Notes under the pieces: model-generated
Database searches by the model: none
Told to the model about the DNA's origin: nothing
Seen by the model: only the letters and a program-made list of their open reading frames with translations
Assembly (NCBI GenBank): GCA_900112785.1
Contig: FONB01000003.1
Coordinates: 62,001 to 126,000, forward strand
Length of the DNA stretch: 64,000 bases
DNA from: Phytobacter palmae
GTDB lineage: Bacteria; Pseudomonadota; Gammaproteobacteria; Enterobacterales; Enterobacteriaceae
Reading direction: 5' to 3'
Part shown: positions 45,175 through 54,367 of the stretch, one piece after another
Numbering within the stretch: position 1 is the stretch's first letter
Layout: the number at the start of each line of letters is the position of its first letter
Position numbers and translations under genes: made by a program

Positions 45175-45182
45175 TGCTCCTG

Positions 45183-45262
45183 TCCCGGCTGGCACTCTGC
45201 TTAGCCGGGCTACATGATAGATAGCCCGGGTAAAGCGCAAAACCGTACTGCATCCGGGAAAA
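45183..45262. repeat. Cluster of REP-like palindromes after mtr
   Basis: CCCGGCT (45184-45190) pairs with AGCCGGG (45203-45209), and CCGGGCTA (45206-45213) with TAGCCCGG (45222-45229), so two mutually exclusive hairpins share an arm; CATCCGGG follows at 45251-45258. This is BIME-like and lies between convergent mtr and yhbW. Confidence 0.6.
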
Positions 45263-45263
45263 T

Positions 45264-46271
45264 CTAGCCCAACAGTTCCTCTTTCACCTGCATCGCTAAA
45301 TCAAACGAATACAATCGCGCCTGATGATCGAAGATTTGCCCGTTAACCATGATCTCATCGGCCTGGGTTTCACGCAGTACAGACTCCAGTCCGTGACGCA
45401 CTTTCGCCTTATCGCCTACCAGTGACATCCCCAGCGCCTGCTGTACACCGTATTGCTCTGACGGCGACCAGAACTGATCCATATTTTGAATTGGCGGGGG
45501 CAACTGGCCGGTTTCCCCACGACGCAATTTCACGAATGCCTGCTGCATGGAGGTAAACAGGAATTCCGCATCGCGGTTACTGTCTGCTGCAACAATATTG
45601 ATACACACCATGGCATACGGTTTTTCCAGTCGCGCGGAAGGCCTGAATTGGGTGCGATACAGATGCAACGCCTGGAATAACATGTCTGGTGCAAAGTGGG
45701 AGGCAAACGCAAACGGCAGGCCAAGCTGTGCCGCCAGTTGGGCACTATAAAGACTGGAACCAAGTAGCCATACCGGAATTTTCTCGCCATAACCCGGAAC
45801 CGGGCGAACGTGCGGATTTGGGTCATTGGCATCAAACCAGTCCACCAGTTCAGCGACATCGCGCGGAAAATTATCCACATCGCCGCTCATATGGCGACGC
45901 AGTGCCCGCATCGTCGGTTGATCGCTACCTGGCGCACGCCCGATCCCCAGATCAATACGGCCCGGATAGAGCGTATTTAGTGTGCCGAATTGTTCAGCAA
46001 TCACCAGCGGAGCATGGTTTGGCAGCATGACACCGCCGGACCCCAGATGCAGAGAGGTGGTATTGGCCGCCAGATAACCAATCAAGACGGACGTCGCCGC
46101 ACTGGCGATACCCACCATATTGTGGTGCTCAGCCAGCCAGAAGCGGTGATATCCACGCTTCTCAGCAAGCCTGGCAAGATCAAGGGAATGGGCGAAGGCC
46201 TCTTTGGCAGAAGCGCCCTGTGGGATCGGTGCAAGATCCAGCACCGAGAAGGCAATCGTTTTGTCAGTCAT
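45264..46271 (-). CDS. yhbW: YhbW, luciferase-like flavin monooxygenase family protein
   Basis: A 335-residue bacterial luciferase-like TIM-barrel protein, related to alkane monooxygenases. Typical motifs are [25 protein letters not shown] and [19 protein letters not shown], followed by [10 protein letters not shown]. The substrate is not known. It is transcribed toward mtr and stands alone. Confidence 0.92.
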   Translation of the reverse strand: MTDKTIAFSVLDLAPIPQGASAKEAFAHSLDLARLAEKRGYHRFWLAEHHNMVGIASAATSVLIGYLAANTTSLHLGSGGVMLPNHAPLVIAEQFGTLNTLYPGRIDLGIGRAPGSDQPTMRALRRHMSGDVDNFPRDVAELVDWFDANDPNPHVRPVPGYGEKIPVWLLGSSLYSAQLAAQLGLPFAFASHFAPDMLFQALHLYRTQFRPSARLEKPYAMVCINIVAADSNRDAEFLFTSMQQAFVKLRRGETGQLPPPIQNMDQFWSPSEQYGVQQALGMSLVGDKAKVRHGLESVLRETQADEIMVNGQIFDHQARLYSFDLAMQVKEELLG

Positions 46272-46414
46272 AACGGCTCACTTTGCTACAGCATTGTCAT
46301 CAGATTGAAGGTCTTCTTCCAGCCTGGCGCATTCGGGACGCGTCGGCCAGAAAAGCTGCACCTTTAATAGTGCATTAAAATCTGATGACTGTTGTTAACA
46401 AAGTGAGCGGTTTC

Positions 46415-47293
46415 TCAGGCCTGTAGCTCCAGACCTGGCAGGCGTCTCCAGTAACCGTTGCAGTCGCTGTTTGCGCTCAGCGGCAATGGCGCTTGCCCAT
46501 TTTCATTGGCGCGAAAGGCGTCGAGCATGGCGAAAGTATCCTCACCCATGGGAGATAAACGTACCATGTCCACGATACCTGCCATCGACTTGAGTTCATT
46601 GCCCAGGTTGTAAACGTAACCACTCATGGTCTGGATGCCATTAAGCACAAACACCTGCTGATTTTCCTGCGACAGCATGCGGCGTCCATTGGGATACTTA
46701 ATGCAGCAGGTTTCGCACTCATCTTTCGGCCTGTCTTCCGAACGTGCGGTAAAGCAGCGCGCAGAATAGGCCAACGGCAGATGCCCGTAACTCAGCACTT
46801 CTACCTCAAACTGGTTGCGAATACCCAGCGTTTCGCACTGATCGAGCAAGTTGATGAGCCAGTCGCGGGAGAGTTCTACCGGCATGCACCAGCGTATCAT
46901 CCCCTGTTTAAGTAACAGACGCAGCGTAACTGCGTTGTAGCAGTTCAACGCGTGTCCCGCGACGAAGGGCAGTTTGCGCTCGGCACACAGGTTTACTACG
47001 CCGAGATCGCTGGCCTCCAGCAGGAAATTACCATTATCAACATAGCGTTTGAGTTCGTTAAGCTCAGACGAGGCTTGCACCAGCGCGAGAGTCGAGAGCA
47101 CAACCTGTTTACCGCTATCGGCAAGTTGTTTCGCCATATCCAGCCAGTCGCCTGCTTTGGTGGCGCGACGCTTGCTGCATACCGCTTCACCAAGGTAAAT
47201 CACATCCGCACTGTTGGTTGCGGCCTGCTGGTAAAACGCCTCTAACGTCTCTTTTGACCAGTACCAGAGCACCGGTCCAAGTGAATATTTCAT
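46415..47293 (-). CDS. ubiV: UbiV, O2-independent ubiquinone hydroxylation protein
   Basis: A peptidase U32-family Fe-S protein of 292 residues, which with UbiU hydroxylates the ubiquinone ring without oxygen. Cluster cysteines are visible: one in GEAVCSKRRA and three in ARCFTARSEDRPKDECETCC. The longer open frame to 47416 lies in ubiU; the ATG at 47293 gives MKYSLGPVLWYW. It follows ubiU by 8 nt. Confidence 0.96.
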   Translation of the reverse strand: MKYSLGPVLWYWSKETLEAFYQQAATNSADVIYLGEAVCSKRRATKAGDWLDMAKQLADSGKQVVLSTLALVQASSELNELKRYVDNGNFLLEASDLGVVNLCAERKLPFVAGHALNCYNAVTLRLLLKQGMIRWCMPVELSRDWLINLLDQCETLGIRNQFEVEVLSYGHLPLAYSARCFTARSEDRPKDECETCCIKYPNGRRMLSQENQQVFVLNGIQTMSGYVYNLGNELKSMAGIVDMVRLSPMGEDTFAMLDAFRANENGQAPLPLSANSDCNGYWRRLPGLELQA

Positions 47294-47301
47294 CGTGTTT
47301 C

Positions 47302-48297
47302 CTACTGCCATTTGCGATGGTAAGCGCCAAGTGTGGTCTGCGTACCTTCTGACATCGCGCCCAGCGTGTTCATCCAGGCGGGTTGCGGTACGAAGTTCTG
47401 TGGATCGGCAATACAACGGTCAATGGCTTGCCGCCAGACTTTGGCTACCTGGCTCACATAGGCCGGGCTGCGCTGACGCCCCTCAATTTTCACCGAGGCA
47501 ATATTGGCCGCCAGTAGTTCAGGCAATAATTCCAGCGTGTTCAGGCTGGTGGGTTCTTCCAGCGCGTGGTAGCGCTCGCCATCGACCATATAGCGGCCTT
47601 TACACAGCGTCGGGTAACCCGCGTTTTCACCGTCCTGGTAACGGTCGATCAGGACTTCATTGAGGCGTGATTCCAGCCCCTGCGGGGTTTGCTGCCAGCG
47701 CACAAAACGTGCCGGAGAGCAGGCGCCCACGGTATTTGGCGACTCACCCGTCAGGTAAGAAGAGAGATAGCAACGCCCTTCGGCCATGATGCACAGGCTG
47801 CCAAAGGCAAACACTTCCAGCGGCACAGGCGTGGTGCGGGCTAATTGTTTAACCTGATGAATCGATAAGACGCGGGGCAGGACAACGCGGGCTACATCAA
47901 AATGGCGATGATAGAAGCGAATGGCCTCTTCATTAGTTGCCGACGCCTGAACAGAAACGTGGCGTTCAATATGGGGATAACGAACTGCCGCATATTCCAG
48001 CATGGCCAGGTCGGCGAGAATCAACGCATCCGCACCGATTTGCGCCGCCATATCTACAGCGCGCTCCCAGCGTTGGTAGCCATCCGGATGCGCGAAAGTA
48101 TTAATGGCGATATGCAATTTGCGTCGGTGCTGATGCACAAAGCTGACCGCTTCCTGCAGTTTCTTTTCCGTAAAATTGAGGCCGGCAAAGTGGCGGGCGT
48201 TGGTATCATCTTTCAGGCCGATATAGACGGCATCGGCACCGTTTTCGATGGCCGCTTTGAGTGCCGGAAGATTTCCGGCAGGGCAGAGCAACTCCAT
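47302..48297 (-). CDS. ubiU: UbiU, O2-independent ubiquinone hydroxylation protein
   Basis: A U32-family protein of 331 residues, the partner of UbiV. MELLCPAGNLPALKAAIENGADAVYIG is the family start. Cysteines in LCIMAEGRCYLSS, GACSPAR and TLCKGRYM likely hold a 4Fe-4S cluster. It is the first gene of ubiUV, divergent from ubiT across 240 nt. Confidence 0.97.
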   Translation of the reverse strand: MELLCPAGNLPALKAAIENGADAVYIGLKDDTNARHFAGLNFTEKKLQEAVSFVHQHRRKLHIAINTFAHPDGYQRWERAVDMAAQIGADALILADLAMLEYAAVRYPHIERHVSVQASATNEEAIRFYHRHFDVARVVLPRVLSIHQVKQLARTTPVPLEVFAFGSLCIMAEGRCYLSSYLTGESPNTVGACSPARFVRWQQTPQGLESRLNEVLIDRYQDGENAGYPTLCKGRYMVDGERYHALEEPTSLNTLELLPELLAANIASVKIEGRQRSPAYVSQVAKVWRQAIDRCIADPQNFVPQPAWMNTLGAMSEGTQTTLGAYHRKWQ

Positions 48298-48537
48298 AAT
48301 TTATCCTGAAATCAGGGGCTGTATTGGCCCTGGCAACCCACGAGGGGCGCTAAATTGTTAACGAACTGGGATTTTAGTTAACCTGGTAGCGACAATTTTT
48401 GATTTGAGGCAGTTAATTGTGTATTGGTGACATCAATAATCGAGGCATTCTTCTTACGTAATTGTTGATTTACGCCGCCATGTCGTTTATCTGATATGGC
48501 AAAATAGAAGGAATTTTCTTTTCAGGGAGTAATGCTC
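48298..48537. promoter_or_regulatory. ubiUV / ubiT divergent control region with FNR-like half sites
   Basis: ubiUVT is reported to be FNR-controlled in E. coli. The gap holds ATTGGTGACATCAAT at 48423-48437, which has TTG and CAA halves spaced one base too close for a canonical FNR box, and separate TTGAT half sites at 48399 and 48465. No perfect site was seen. Confidence 0.35.
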
Positions 48538-49062
48538 GTGTTGGAAAAACTGCGCTCACGTCTTGTGCACTCAGGCCCGTCTTTGTTGAGCGTGCCGATT
48601 AAGCTGACGCCTTTCGCCATTAAACGGCAGGTTCTGGAACAGGTCTTGTGTTGGCAGTTCCAGCAGGCGCTGGCGGACGGGGAGCTAGAGTTTCTTGAAG
48701 GCCGCTGGTTAAGTATTCAGGTACGCGATATTGGCCTGACGTGGTATACCTCGGTTGAAAATTCACGATTGATCGTGCGAGAGTCTGCCGTAGCTGATGT
48801 CAGTTTCAGCGCGGATGCCAGCGATCTGCTGATGATTGCTGCACGTAAACAGGATCCGGATACGCTGTTCTTTCAACGCAGACTGGTCATTGAAGGCGAC
48901 ACGGAACTTGGGTTGTATGTGAAAAACCTGATGGACGCCATTGAGCTGGAGCAGATGCCAAAAGCACTTCGCGTCATGCTGCTGCAACTGGCGGATTTTG
49001 TTGAAGCCGGGCTGCAAACGCCGACCTCAACGCCACAATCTTCTGTAGGTGAACCATGCTGA
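48538..49062 (+). CDS. ubiT: UbiT, SCP2-domain ubiquinone accessory protein
   Basis: A 174-residue SCP2 lipid-binding protein required for ubiquinone synthesis without oxygen. The domain core is VSFSADASDLLMIAARKQDPDTLFFQRRLVIEGDTELGLYVKNLMD. The start is probably GTG at 48538, 8 nt from GGGAG and giving the E. coli length; the ATG at 48532 has only 2-nt spacing. It overlaps yhbS by 7 nt. Confidence 0.94.
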   Translation: MLEKLRSRLVHSGPSLLSVPIKLTPFAIKRQVLEQVLCWQFQQALADGELEFLEGRWLSIQVRDIGLTWYTSVENSRLIVRESAVADVSFSADASDLLMIAARKQDPDTLFFQRRLVIEGDTELGLYVKNLMDAIELEQMPKALRVMLLQLADFVEAGLQTPTSTPQSSVGEPC

Positions 49063-49559
49063 TTCGAGTAGAAATTGGGATTGATGCACCGGGAATCGAC
49101 GCGCTTTTGCGCCGCACTTTTGCGGATGAGCGCGAAGCAACTCTGGTACACGATCTGCGCGAAGACGGCTTAATTACGCTTGGGCTTGTCGCAACGGATG
49201 ATGAAGGTCAGGTCATCGGTTATGTCGCATTCAGTCCGGTTGCCGTGCAGGGCGAGGATTTACAGTGGGTCGGCCTTGCGCCGTTGGCCGTCGATGAAGC
49301 GTATCGCAGCCAGGGTCTTGCGCGCCAGCTGGTATACGAAGGGCTGGACTCACTGAATGAGTTTGGCTATGCCGCCGTGGTGACACTGGGTGATCCTGAC
49401 TTCTTCGGTCGTTTAGGCTTTGAGCCTGCGGCGAAGTTCGGTCTGCATTGTCGTTGGCCAGATAGCGAAAATGCTTTTCAGCTCCATCCGCTGGCAGACG
49501 ACGCGTTAAGCCGCGTGAAAGGGCTGGTGGAATACCACGAACACTTTAATCGCTTTTAA
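49056..49559 (+). CDS. yhbS: YhbS, GNAT-family acetyltransferase
   Basis: A predicted N-acetyltransferase of 167 residues. The acetyl-CoA loop is [20 protein letters not shown], preceded by GYVAFSPV. The substrate is not known from the sequence. It is translationally coupled to ubiT through ATGCTGA, and its 3' end overlaps the convergent yhbQ by 14 nt. Confidence 0.93.
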   Translation: MLIRVEIGIDAPGIDALLRRTFADEREATLVHDLREDGLITLGLVATDDEGQVIGYVAFSPVAVQGEDLQWVGLAPLAVDEAYRSQGLARQLVYEGLDSLNEFGYAAVVTLGDPDFFGRLGFEPAAKFGLHCRWPDSENAFQLHPLADDALSRVKGLVEYHEHFNRF

Positions 49560-49848
49560 TCGGCTGCGGTACCAGGTTTTCTAACAGCGCTTCAAAGGTG
49601 CCATCTCCGGCAACGAGGCGCTCCTTCTGGCGTTTTGTCAGTTGTTTAATGCGATATTCCATACGCAGCGCCAGCGAGCGCTCTCCTACTGGCGCGGAAA
49701 ATGCCAGCGTAAGTTCGCCTCTTCCCCGTAGTGCTTTTGCCCCTTTGCCGTTCTGATGCTGCATAAAACGACGCGCCACATCGGTGGTAATACCGGTATA
49801 AAGACTGTTGTCCGCAGTGCGGATGAGATAAAGAGACCAGAGCGTCAT
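49546..49848 (-). CDS. yhbQ: YhbQ, GIY-YIG nuclease-superfamily protein
   Basis: A small GIY-YIG domain protein of 100 residues. [27 protein letters not shown] shows the YxG-type strand and following Arg; [12 protein letters not shown] and [16 protein letters not shown] complete the fold. E. coli YhbQ is reported to have DNase activity. I used 49848 to match the E. coli length; an ATG at 49860 would add four residues. Neither has a good ribosome site. Confidence 0.9.
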   Translation of the reverse strand: MTLWSLYLIRTADNSLYTGITTDVARRFMQHQNGKGAKALRGRGELTLAFSAPVGERSLALRMEYRIKQLTKRQKERLVAGDGTFEALLENLVPQPIKSD

Positions 49849-49901
49849 AACGTCATTCATTGTGCTAATGTGAAAGAAAAATAACACGAGGATGAAGAGA
49901 A

Positions 49902-50345
49902 ATGGAAACTCTTGCGGCCATTAGTCGCTGGCTGGCGAAGCAGCATGTTGTGACCTGGTGTGTGGCCAACAGGGGGGAACTGTGGTGTGCGAATGCCTTT
50001 TATATCTATGATCCGCAGAAGGTCGCATTTTATCTGCTGAGTGAGGATCATACGCGCCATTCGCAAATGACCGGTTTGCAGGCAAACGTTGCCGGAACTG
50101 TGAATGGGCAACCGAAGACGGTCGCACTTATTCGCGGCGTACAATTTACCGGGGAGATACGGCGTCTTGAGGAGGCGGAAAGCGCCGGTCCGCGTGCGCA
50201 GTACAACCGACGCTTTCCTGTTGCCCGTGTCTTATCGGCGCCGATGTGGGAAATTCGCCTCACCGAACTGAAATTCACCGATAACACACTGGGCTTTGGT
50301 AAAAAGCTTCACTGGATACGTGACTCAGGCACCCAAAAGCCGTAG
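49902..50345 (+). CDS. yhbP: YhbP, FMN-binding split-barrel family protein
   Basis: A 147-residue protein of the pyridoxamine 5'-phosphate oxidase-like fold, length as in E. coli. [38 protein letters not shown] fits the strand order of that fold. Function is unknown. Its 3' end overlaps the convergent yhbO by 21 nt. Confidence 0.92.
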   Translation: METLAAISRWLAKQHVVTWCVANRGELWCANAFYIYDPQKVAFYLLSEDHTRHSQMTGLQANVAGTVNGQPKTVALIRGVQFTGEIRRLEEAESAGPRAQYNRRFPVARVLSAPMWEIRLTELKFTDNTLGFGKKLHWIRDSGTQKP

Positions 50346-50843
50346 CGCTTCGCGGTTAAACGCGGGAAGATCATCCGGAGTTCGACTGGTGACCAGTTGG
50401 TTATTATCAACCACCACTTCCTGGTCGTAGAATTCGCCCCCCGCGTTTTTCACATCTATCACGATTGGTTTCACTGCCGTTAACTTTCTGCCGCGCAGAG
50501 CATCGGCGCTGATTAACAGCTGCGGCCCGTGGCAGATTGCAAACACAGGTTTACCGCTATTGATAAAATCGCGGGTAAAGGTGACGAAACGGTTGTCGCC
50601 GCGCAGAGAGTCTGGCGAATGTCCGCCTGGCAGAAGCAGGGCATCAAAATCGGCGGGCCGGACATCATCAATCGCTTTGTCGATGGTAACGCTGGCCTCA
50701 CCTTGCTTACCTTTCACTGTCTTACCTGCCTGCTTCTCTATCGTGACCACTTCGTGGCCTGCTTTACGAAACTCCTCGGCCGGAGACGTAAATTCTGAAT
50801 CTTCAAACTCGTCGGTGATCAAGACTGCAATTTTCTTGCTCAT
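50325..50843 (-). CDS. yhbO: YhbO, DJ-1/PfpI protein deglycase-type stress protein
   Basis: A 172-residue PfpI-family protein. The nucleophile elbow [10 protein letters not shown] has Cys104 and His105; [12 protein letters not shown] forms the neighbouring loop. In E. coli it protects against oxidative, thermal and glyoxal stress and is reported as a deglycase. The ATG at 50843 gives [17 protein letters not shown] and follows GGAGG; the longer open frame to 50933 is not supported. Confidence 0.95.
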   Translation of the reverse strand: MSKKIAVLITDEFEDSEFTSPAEEFRKAGHEVVTIEKQAGKTVKGKQGEASVTIDKAIDDVRPADFDALLLPGGHSPDSLRGDNRFVTFTRDFINSGKPVFAICHGPQLLISADALRGRKLTAVKPIVIDVKNAGGEFYDQEVVVDNNQLVTSRTPDDLPAFNREALRLLGA

Positions 50844-50961
50844 GTATCCTCCGTTATTCAGCTCAGGCTGGTCATTTTCAACAATAATGACTATCAGGAC
50901 TACTAAGCCTGGTTCAGGGCGATGACATTGCAAGACAGACTATTCTGCAAAAGGAGAGGGT

Positions 50962-51600
50962 ATGAGTCGGGTATTGATAACGGGTGCGACCGGGTTGGTT
51001 GGCGGGATCTTACTACGGATGCTGGTGAATGACGCCCGCGTTAGTGCCATTGCAGCCCCCACGCGTCGGCCATTAGAACCGATCTCTGGCGTGTTCAATC
51101 CTCATGATCCGCAGTTAAGTGATGCGCTCTCCATGGTGACGGAGCCCGTTGATATCGTTTTTTGCTGCCTGGGAACGACACGGCGGGAAGCGGGCAGTAA
51201 AGAAGCTTTTGTACACGCTGATTTCACGCTGGTGGTCGATACGGCGTTAACAGGGTTACGTCTGGGGGCGCGGCATATGTTGGTGGTGAGTTCGCTGGGT
51301 GCCAGTGCGCGTTCGCCTTTTTTCTATAATCGGGTGAAAGGTGAGATGGAAAATGCGCTGATGAAGCAAGAATGGGAGCGATTGACCATTGTCCGTCCGT
51401 CAATGCTGGTGGGAGACCGTGAAAAACGTCGTGTTAACGAATCACTGTTGGCCCCGCTGTTTCGCATCATGCCGGGAAACTGGAAATCCATTGATGCGCA
51501 GGATGTGGCCAGCGCGATGCTGAAAGCAGCCTTTTCCCCTTCCCCGGAGCGGGTGGAGATCCTCTCCTCTGCCCGGCTGCGCGCAATGGCAAGTGATTAA
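50962..51600 (+). CDS. yraR: YraR, NAD(P)-binding Rossmann-fold protein
   Basis: An atypical short-chain dehydrogenase-like protein of 212 residues. The nucleotide-binding GATGLVGG is at 7-14, and [21 protein letters not shown] carries the YxxxK pair. Its substrate is unknown. It has a good ribosome site AGGAGAG. yraQ follows after 74 nt, which includes a second CCCGGAG site. Confidence 0.92.
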   Translation: MSRVLITGATGLVGGILLRMLVNDARVSAIAAPTRRPLEPISGVFNPHDPQLSDALSMVTEPVDIVFCCLGTTRREAGSKEAFVHADFTLVVDTALTGLRLGARHMLVVSSLGASARSPFFYNRVKGEMENALMKQEWERLTIVRPSMLVGDREKRRVNESLLAPLFRIMPGNWKSIDAQDVASAMLKAAFSPSPERVEILSSARLRAMASD

Positions 51601-51674
51601 TCATTTTCAAATAAATAGCCCAGGAGTACTATTCGCGGGGTAATTAATTCTGCATTTATCCCCCGGAGAATGGT

Positions 51675-52712
51675 ATGACTGGTCAGTCTTCATCTCGGGC
51701 GGCGACACCTGTGCAATGGTGGAAACCCGCTCTCTTTTTTCTCGTCGTGATCATTGGTCTCTGGTATGTGAAGTGGCAACCCTATTACGGAAAAGCTTTC
51801 ACCGCCGCACAGACACACAGTATTGGTAAATCTATTCTCGCTCAGGCCGATGCCAGCCCATTTCAGGCGGCTCTCGACTATGCCCTGGTCTACTTCCTGG
51901 CCGTCTGGAAAGCGGCGGTGCTGGGTGTTTTGCTGGGTTCGTTAATTCAGGTGCTTATTCCGCGAAACTGGCTCATTCGTACCCTGGGGCAACAGCGATT
52001 GAGCGGGACACTGTTTGGTACGCTGTTTTCCCTGCCCGGCATGATGTGCTCATGTTGTGCTGCGCCCGTTGCGGCGGGAATGCGTCGTCAGCAGGTCTCT
52101 ATGGGCGGCGCGCTGGCGTTCTGGATGGGCAACCCACTGCTTAACCCGGCAACCCTGGTTTTTATGGGTTTTGTGCTGGGCTGGCATTTTGTCGCGATGC
52201 GACTGATTGCCGGGTTAGTGATAGTGATTGGCGTGGCGACGCTGGTGCAGTATCTGGTCAAAGACGATGTCCAGCAGACGGCACCGGTCGATCTTTCGTT
52301 ACCTGAGCCGGAAGGGCACTTTTTTGCCCGTTGGGGAAAGGCGCTGTGGGCGTTATTCTGGAGCACAATCCCGGTTTATATTCTGGCGGTGCTGGTACTT
52401 GGCGCGGCGCGTGTCTGGCTGTTTCCGCATGCAGATGGTGCGATTGATAATTCGCTGATGTGGGTAGTAGCAATGGCGATAGCCGGTTGCCTGTTCGTGA
52501 TCCCAACGGCGGCCGAGATTCCGATTGTGCAAACAATGATGCTGGCGGGTATGGGGGCAGCGCCGGCAATGGCGCTACTGATGACGCTTCCTGCGGTCAG
52601 TCTGCCGTCGCTGATTATGCTGCGGAAATCTTTTCCGGCGAAAGCGTTGTGGCTAACAGGGGGGCTGGTGGCATTCGGTGGGGTGATTACCGGCATACTG
52701 GCACTGTTTTAA
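51675..52712 (+). CDS. yraQ: YraQ, predicted permease (DUF318 type)
   Basis: An inner-membrane protein of 345 residues with about 8-9 helices. The conserved core is LPGMMCSCCAAPVAAGMRRQ followed by GNPLLNPATLVF, a Cys-pair and Asn-Pro motif typical of this permease family, in which some relatives are linked to metal or arsenic handling. The substrate here is unknown. Confidence 0.9.
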   Translation: MTGQSSSRAATPVQWWKPALFFLVVIIGLWYVKWQPYYGKAFTAAQTHSIGKSILAQADASPFQAALDYALVYFLAVWKAAVLGVLLGSLIQVLIPRNWLIRTLGQQRLSGTLFGTLFSLPGMMCSCCAAPVAAGMRRQQVSMGGALAFWMGNPLLNPATLVFMGFVLGWHFVAMRLIAGLVIVIGVATLVQYLVKDDVQQTAPVDLSLPEPEGHFFARWGKALWALFWSTIPVYILAVLVLGAARVWLFPHADGAIDNSLMWVVAMAIAGCLFVIPTAAEIPIVQTMMLAGMGAAPAMALLMTLPAVSLPSLIMLRKSFPAKALWLTGGLVAFGGVITGILALF

Positions 52713-52772
52713 TTTAGGCACAGCGTAAACCGACTCTCCCCGGCGTACACCTGCCGGGGAGGTTCATCAACG

Positions 52773-53348
52773 CTATTTAATCATTGTAAACGCGGTGGTG
52801 ACATGTTTCACACCGCTGACGCGGCTGGCAATATCCGCAGCGGCTCTGCCTTCACGGTCGGTCACCAGACCCAGCAAGAACACTTCGCCATTCTCCGTGG
52901 TGACTTTCACATTGGACGATTTCACCTGGTCGCTACTGAGCAACTGCGTACGTACTTTGGAGGTGATCCAGGTATCACTGGCCGCCGTGCCCATCCCAAT
53001 TGGCTGACCCTGGCGAATTTCGTTATAGACCTCCGTGGCACCGTCTACGCCCATTGCGATTTGCTTAGCTCGTGATGCGAGTTCGGTGGTGGGGGCCTGA
53101 CCCACCAGCAGCACTTTCCCCTGATAAGCGGTGACGTTTATGCGAGCCTGCTTTTTAATTTGTTCGTCTTTAGACAGCGCGCTATTAACGCGTAGTTCCA
53201 GAGTACCGTCATCCACCTGAGTGCCGACCGTACGTGGATCGGTTGCTGCTTTGGTGCCGACAGCAGCTGAACCGACCACCACTGCGCCTACACAGCCTTG
53301 TAGCAGCAGTGCGGAAATAAGGACTGCGAGGGGCGTAAATGCCTTCAT
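52773..53348 (-). CDS. dolP: DolP, outer-membrane BON-domain lipoprotein
   Basis: A 191-residue lipoprotein with a lipobox LLLQGC (Cys19) and two BON domains (about 46-115 and 124-190; KKQARINVTAYQGKVLLVG and VKSSNVKVTTENGEVFLLG). It binds anionic phospholipid, supports BAM and AmiC/NlpD activity, and is under sigma-E in E. coli. It follows diaA by 9 nt. Formerly yraP. Confidence 0.96.
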   Translation of the reverse strand: MKAFTPLAVLISALLLQGCVGAVVVGSAAVGTKAATDPRTVGTQVDDGTLELRVNSALSKDEQIKKQARINVTAYQGKVLLVGQAPTTELASRAKQIAMGVDGATEVYNEIRQGQPIGMGTAASDTWITSKVRTQLLSSDQVKSSNVKVTTENGEVFLLGLVTDREGRAAADIASRVSGVKHVTTAFTMIK

Positions 53349-53357
53349 ATGTACTCC

Positions 53358-53948
53358 TTAATCATCCTGGTGAGGGAAAAGCGTGTTATCAATCAGGTCG
53401 CACAAACAATTTACCGTCAGCATATGCATCTCCTGTATGCGTGCGCTGCGGTGGGAAGGAATACGTATTTCGACATCCTGCGGCCCCAACAAACCGGCCA
53501 GTTCGCCACCGTCATACCCGGTAAGCGCTACGATACTCATGTCACGCGTTACTGCGGCTTCAACGGCTTTGACAATATCGCGGCTGTTCCCACGGGTGGA
53601 GATCGCCAGCAATATATCGCCTGCATGTCCAAGAGCCCGGACCTGCTTGGCATAAATTTCGTCATGCAAACGATCGTTTGCGATGGCTGTTAAGACCACA
53701 TTATCGGTATTAAGTGCAATGGCAGGTAAACTTGGACGTTCCGTTTCAAAACGATTAATCATACTGGCAGCAAAATGCTGTGCATTGGCGGCGGAAGTCC
53801 CATTGCCACAACAGAGGATTTTGTTGCCATTAAGCAGGGAATGGACCATGGTCATGGCGGCGCGTGAAATTGCGTCTGGCAGCGCTTCTGCCGCCGCAAT
53901 CTGCGTCTGAATGCTTTCTGTAAAGCAAACTTTAATTCTATCAAGCAC
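53358..53948 (-). CDS. diaA: DiaA, DnaA initiator-associating SIS protein
   Basis: A SIS-domain homotetramer of 196 residues that binds DnaA and promotes its assembly on oriC. The SIS signature is [26 protein letters not shown] and [19 protein letters not shown]. It is close to GmhA in sequence; length and location between yraN and dolP favour DiaA. Confidence 0.96.
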   Translation of the reverse strand: MLDRIKVCFTESIQTQIAAAEALPDAISRAAMTMVHSLLNGNKILCCGNGTSAANAQHFAASMINRFETERPSLPAIALNTDNVVLTAIANDRLHDEIYAKQVRALGHAGDILLAISTRGNSRDIVKAVEAAVTRDMSIVALTGYDGGELAGLLGPQDVEIRIPSHRSARIQEMHMLTVNCLCDLIDNTLFPHQDD

Positions 53949-53971
53949 GGGTAATCCCTATCATTCAGTCA

Positions 53972-54367
53972 TTATGAGTGGTCGTTAAAGGCATTTTGTA
54001 TCCACTCAACCTCATTTTCGGTGAAGGCTACCACATCGAACCGGCAATCCACAGTATCAAAACTCCCATTGTGCCGGGCCAGCCACAAACGGGCGGCATG
54101 CAGTAATTTACGTTGCTTGCTGGCGGTGACACTGGCCGCAGCACCGCCGAAAAATGACGATTTGCGATAGCGCACCTCCACAAACACCGTTGTCGACTTG
54201 TCCTGCATAATCAAGTCTATCTCACCGCCACGCTCGCGCACATTAGCGGCAAGAAAGCGCATTCCCTTGCGCTCAAGCCAGCGGCGCGCCTGAAGCTCCC
54301 AGGCATCACCGGTCTGCTTACGGGTCAACTGGCGGGGACGATTTGCCCCTGCTGGTATTTGAGCCAT
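53972..54367 (-). CDS. yraN: YraN, UPF0102 nuclease-fold protein
   Basis: A 131-residue protein with a restriction endonuclease-like fold; [22 protein letters not shown] shows the D...ExR/K core. Function is not established. It overlaps the 3' end of lpoA by 43 nt, so it is likely coupled to it, and precedes diaA by 23 nt. Confidence 0.92.
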   Translation of the reverse strand: MAQIPAGANRPRQLTRKQTGDAWELQARRWLERKGMRFLAANVRERGGEIDLIMQDKSTTVFVEVRYRKSSFFGGAAASVTASKQRKLLHAARLWLARHNGSFDTVDCRFDVVAFTENEVEWIQNAFNDHS

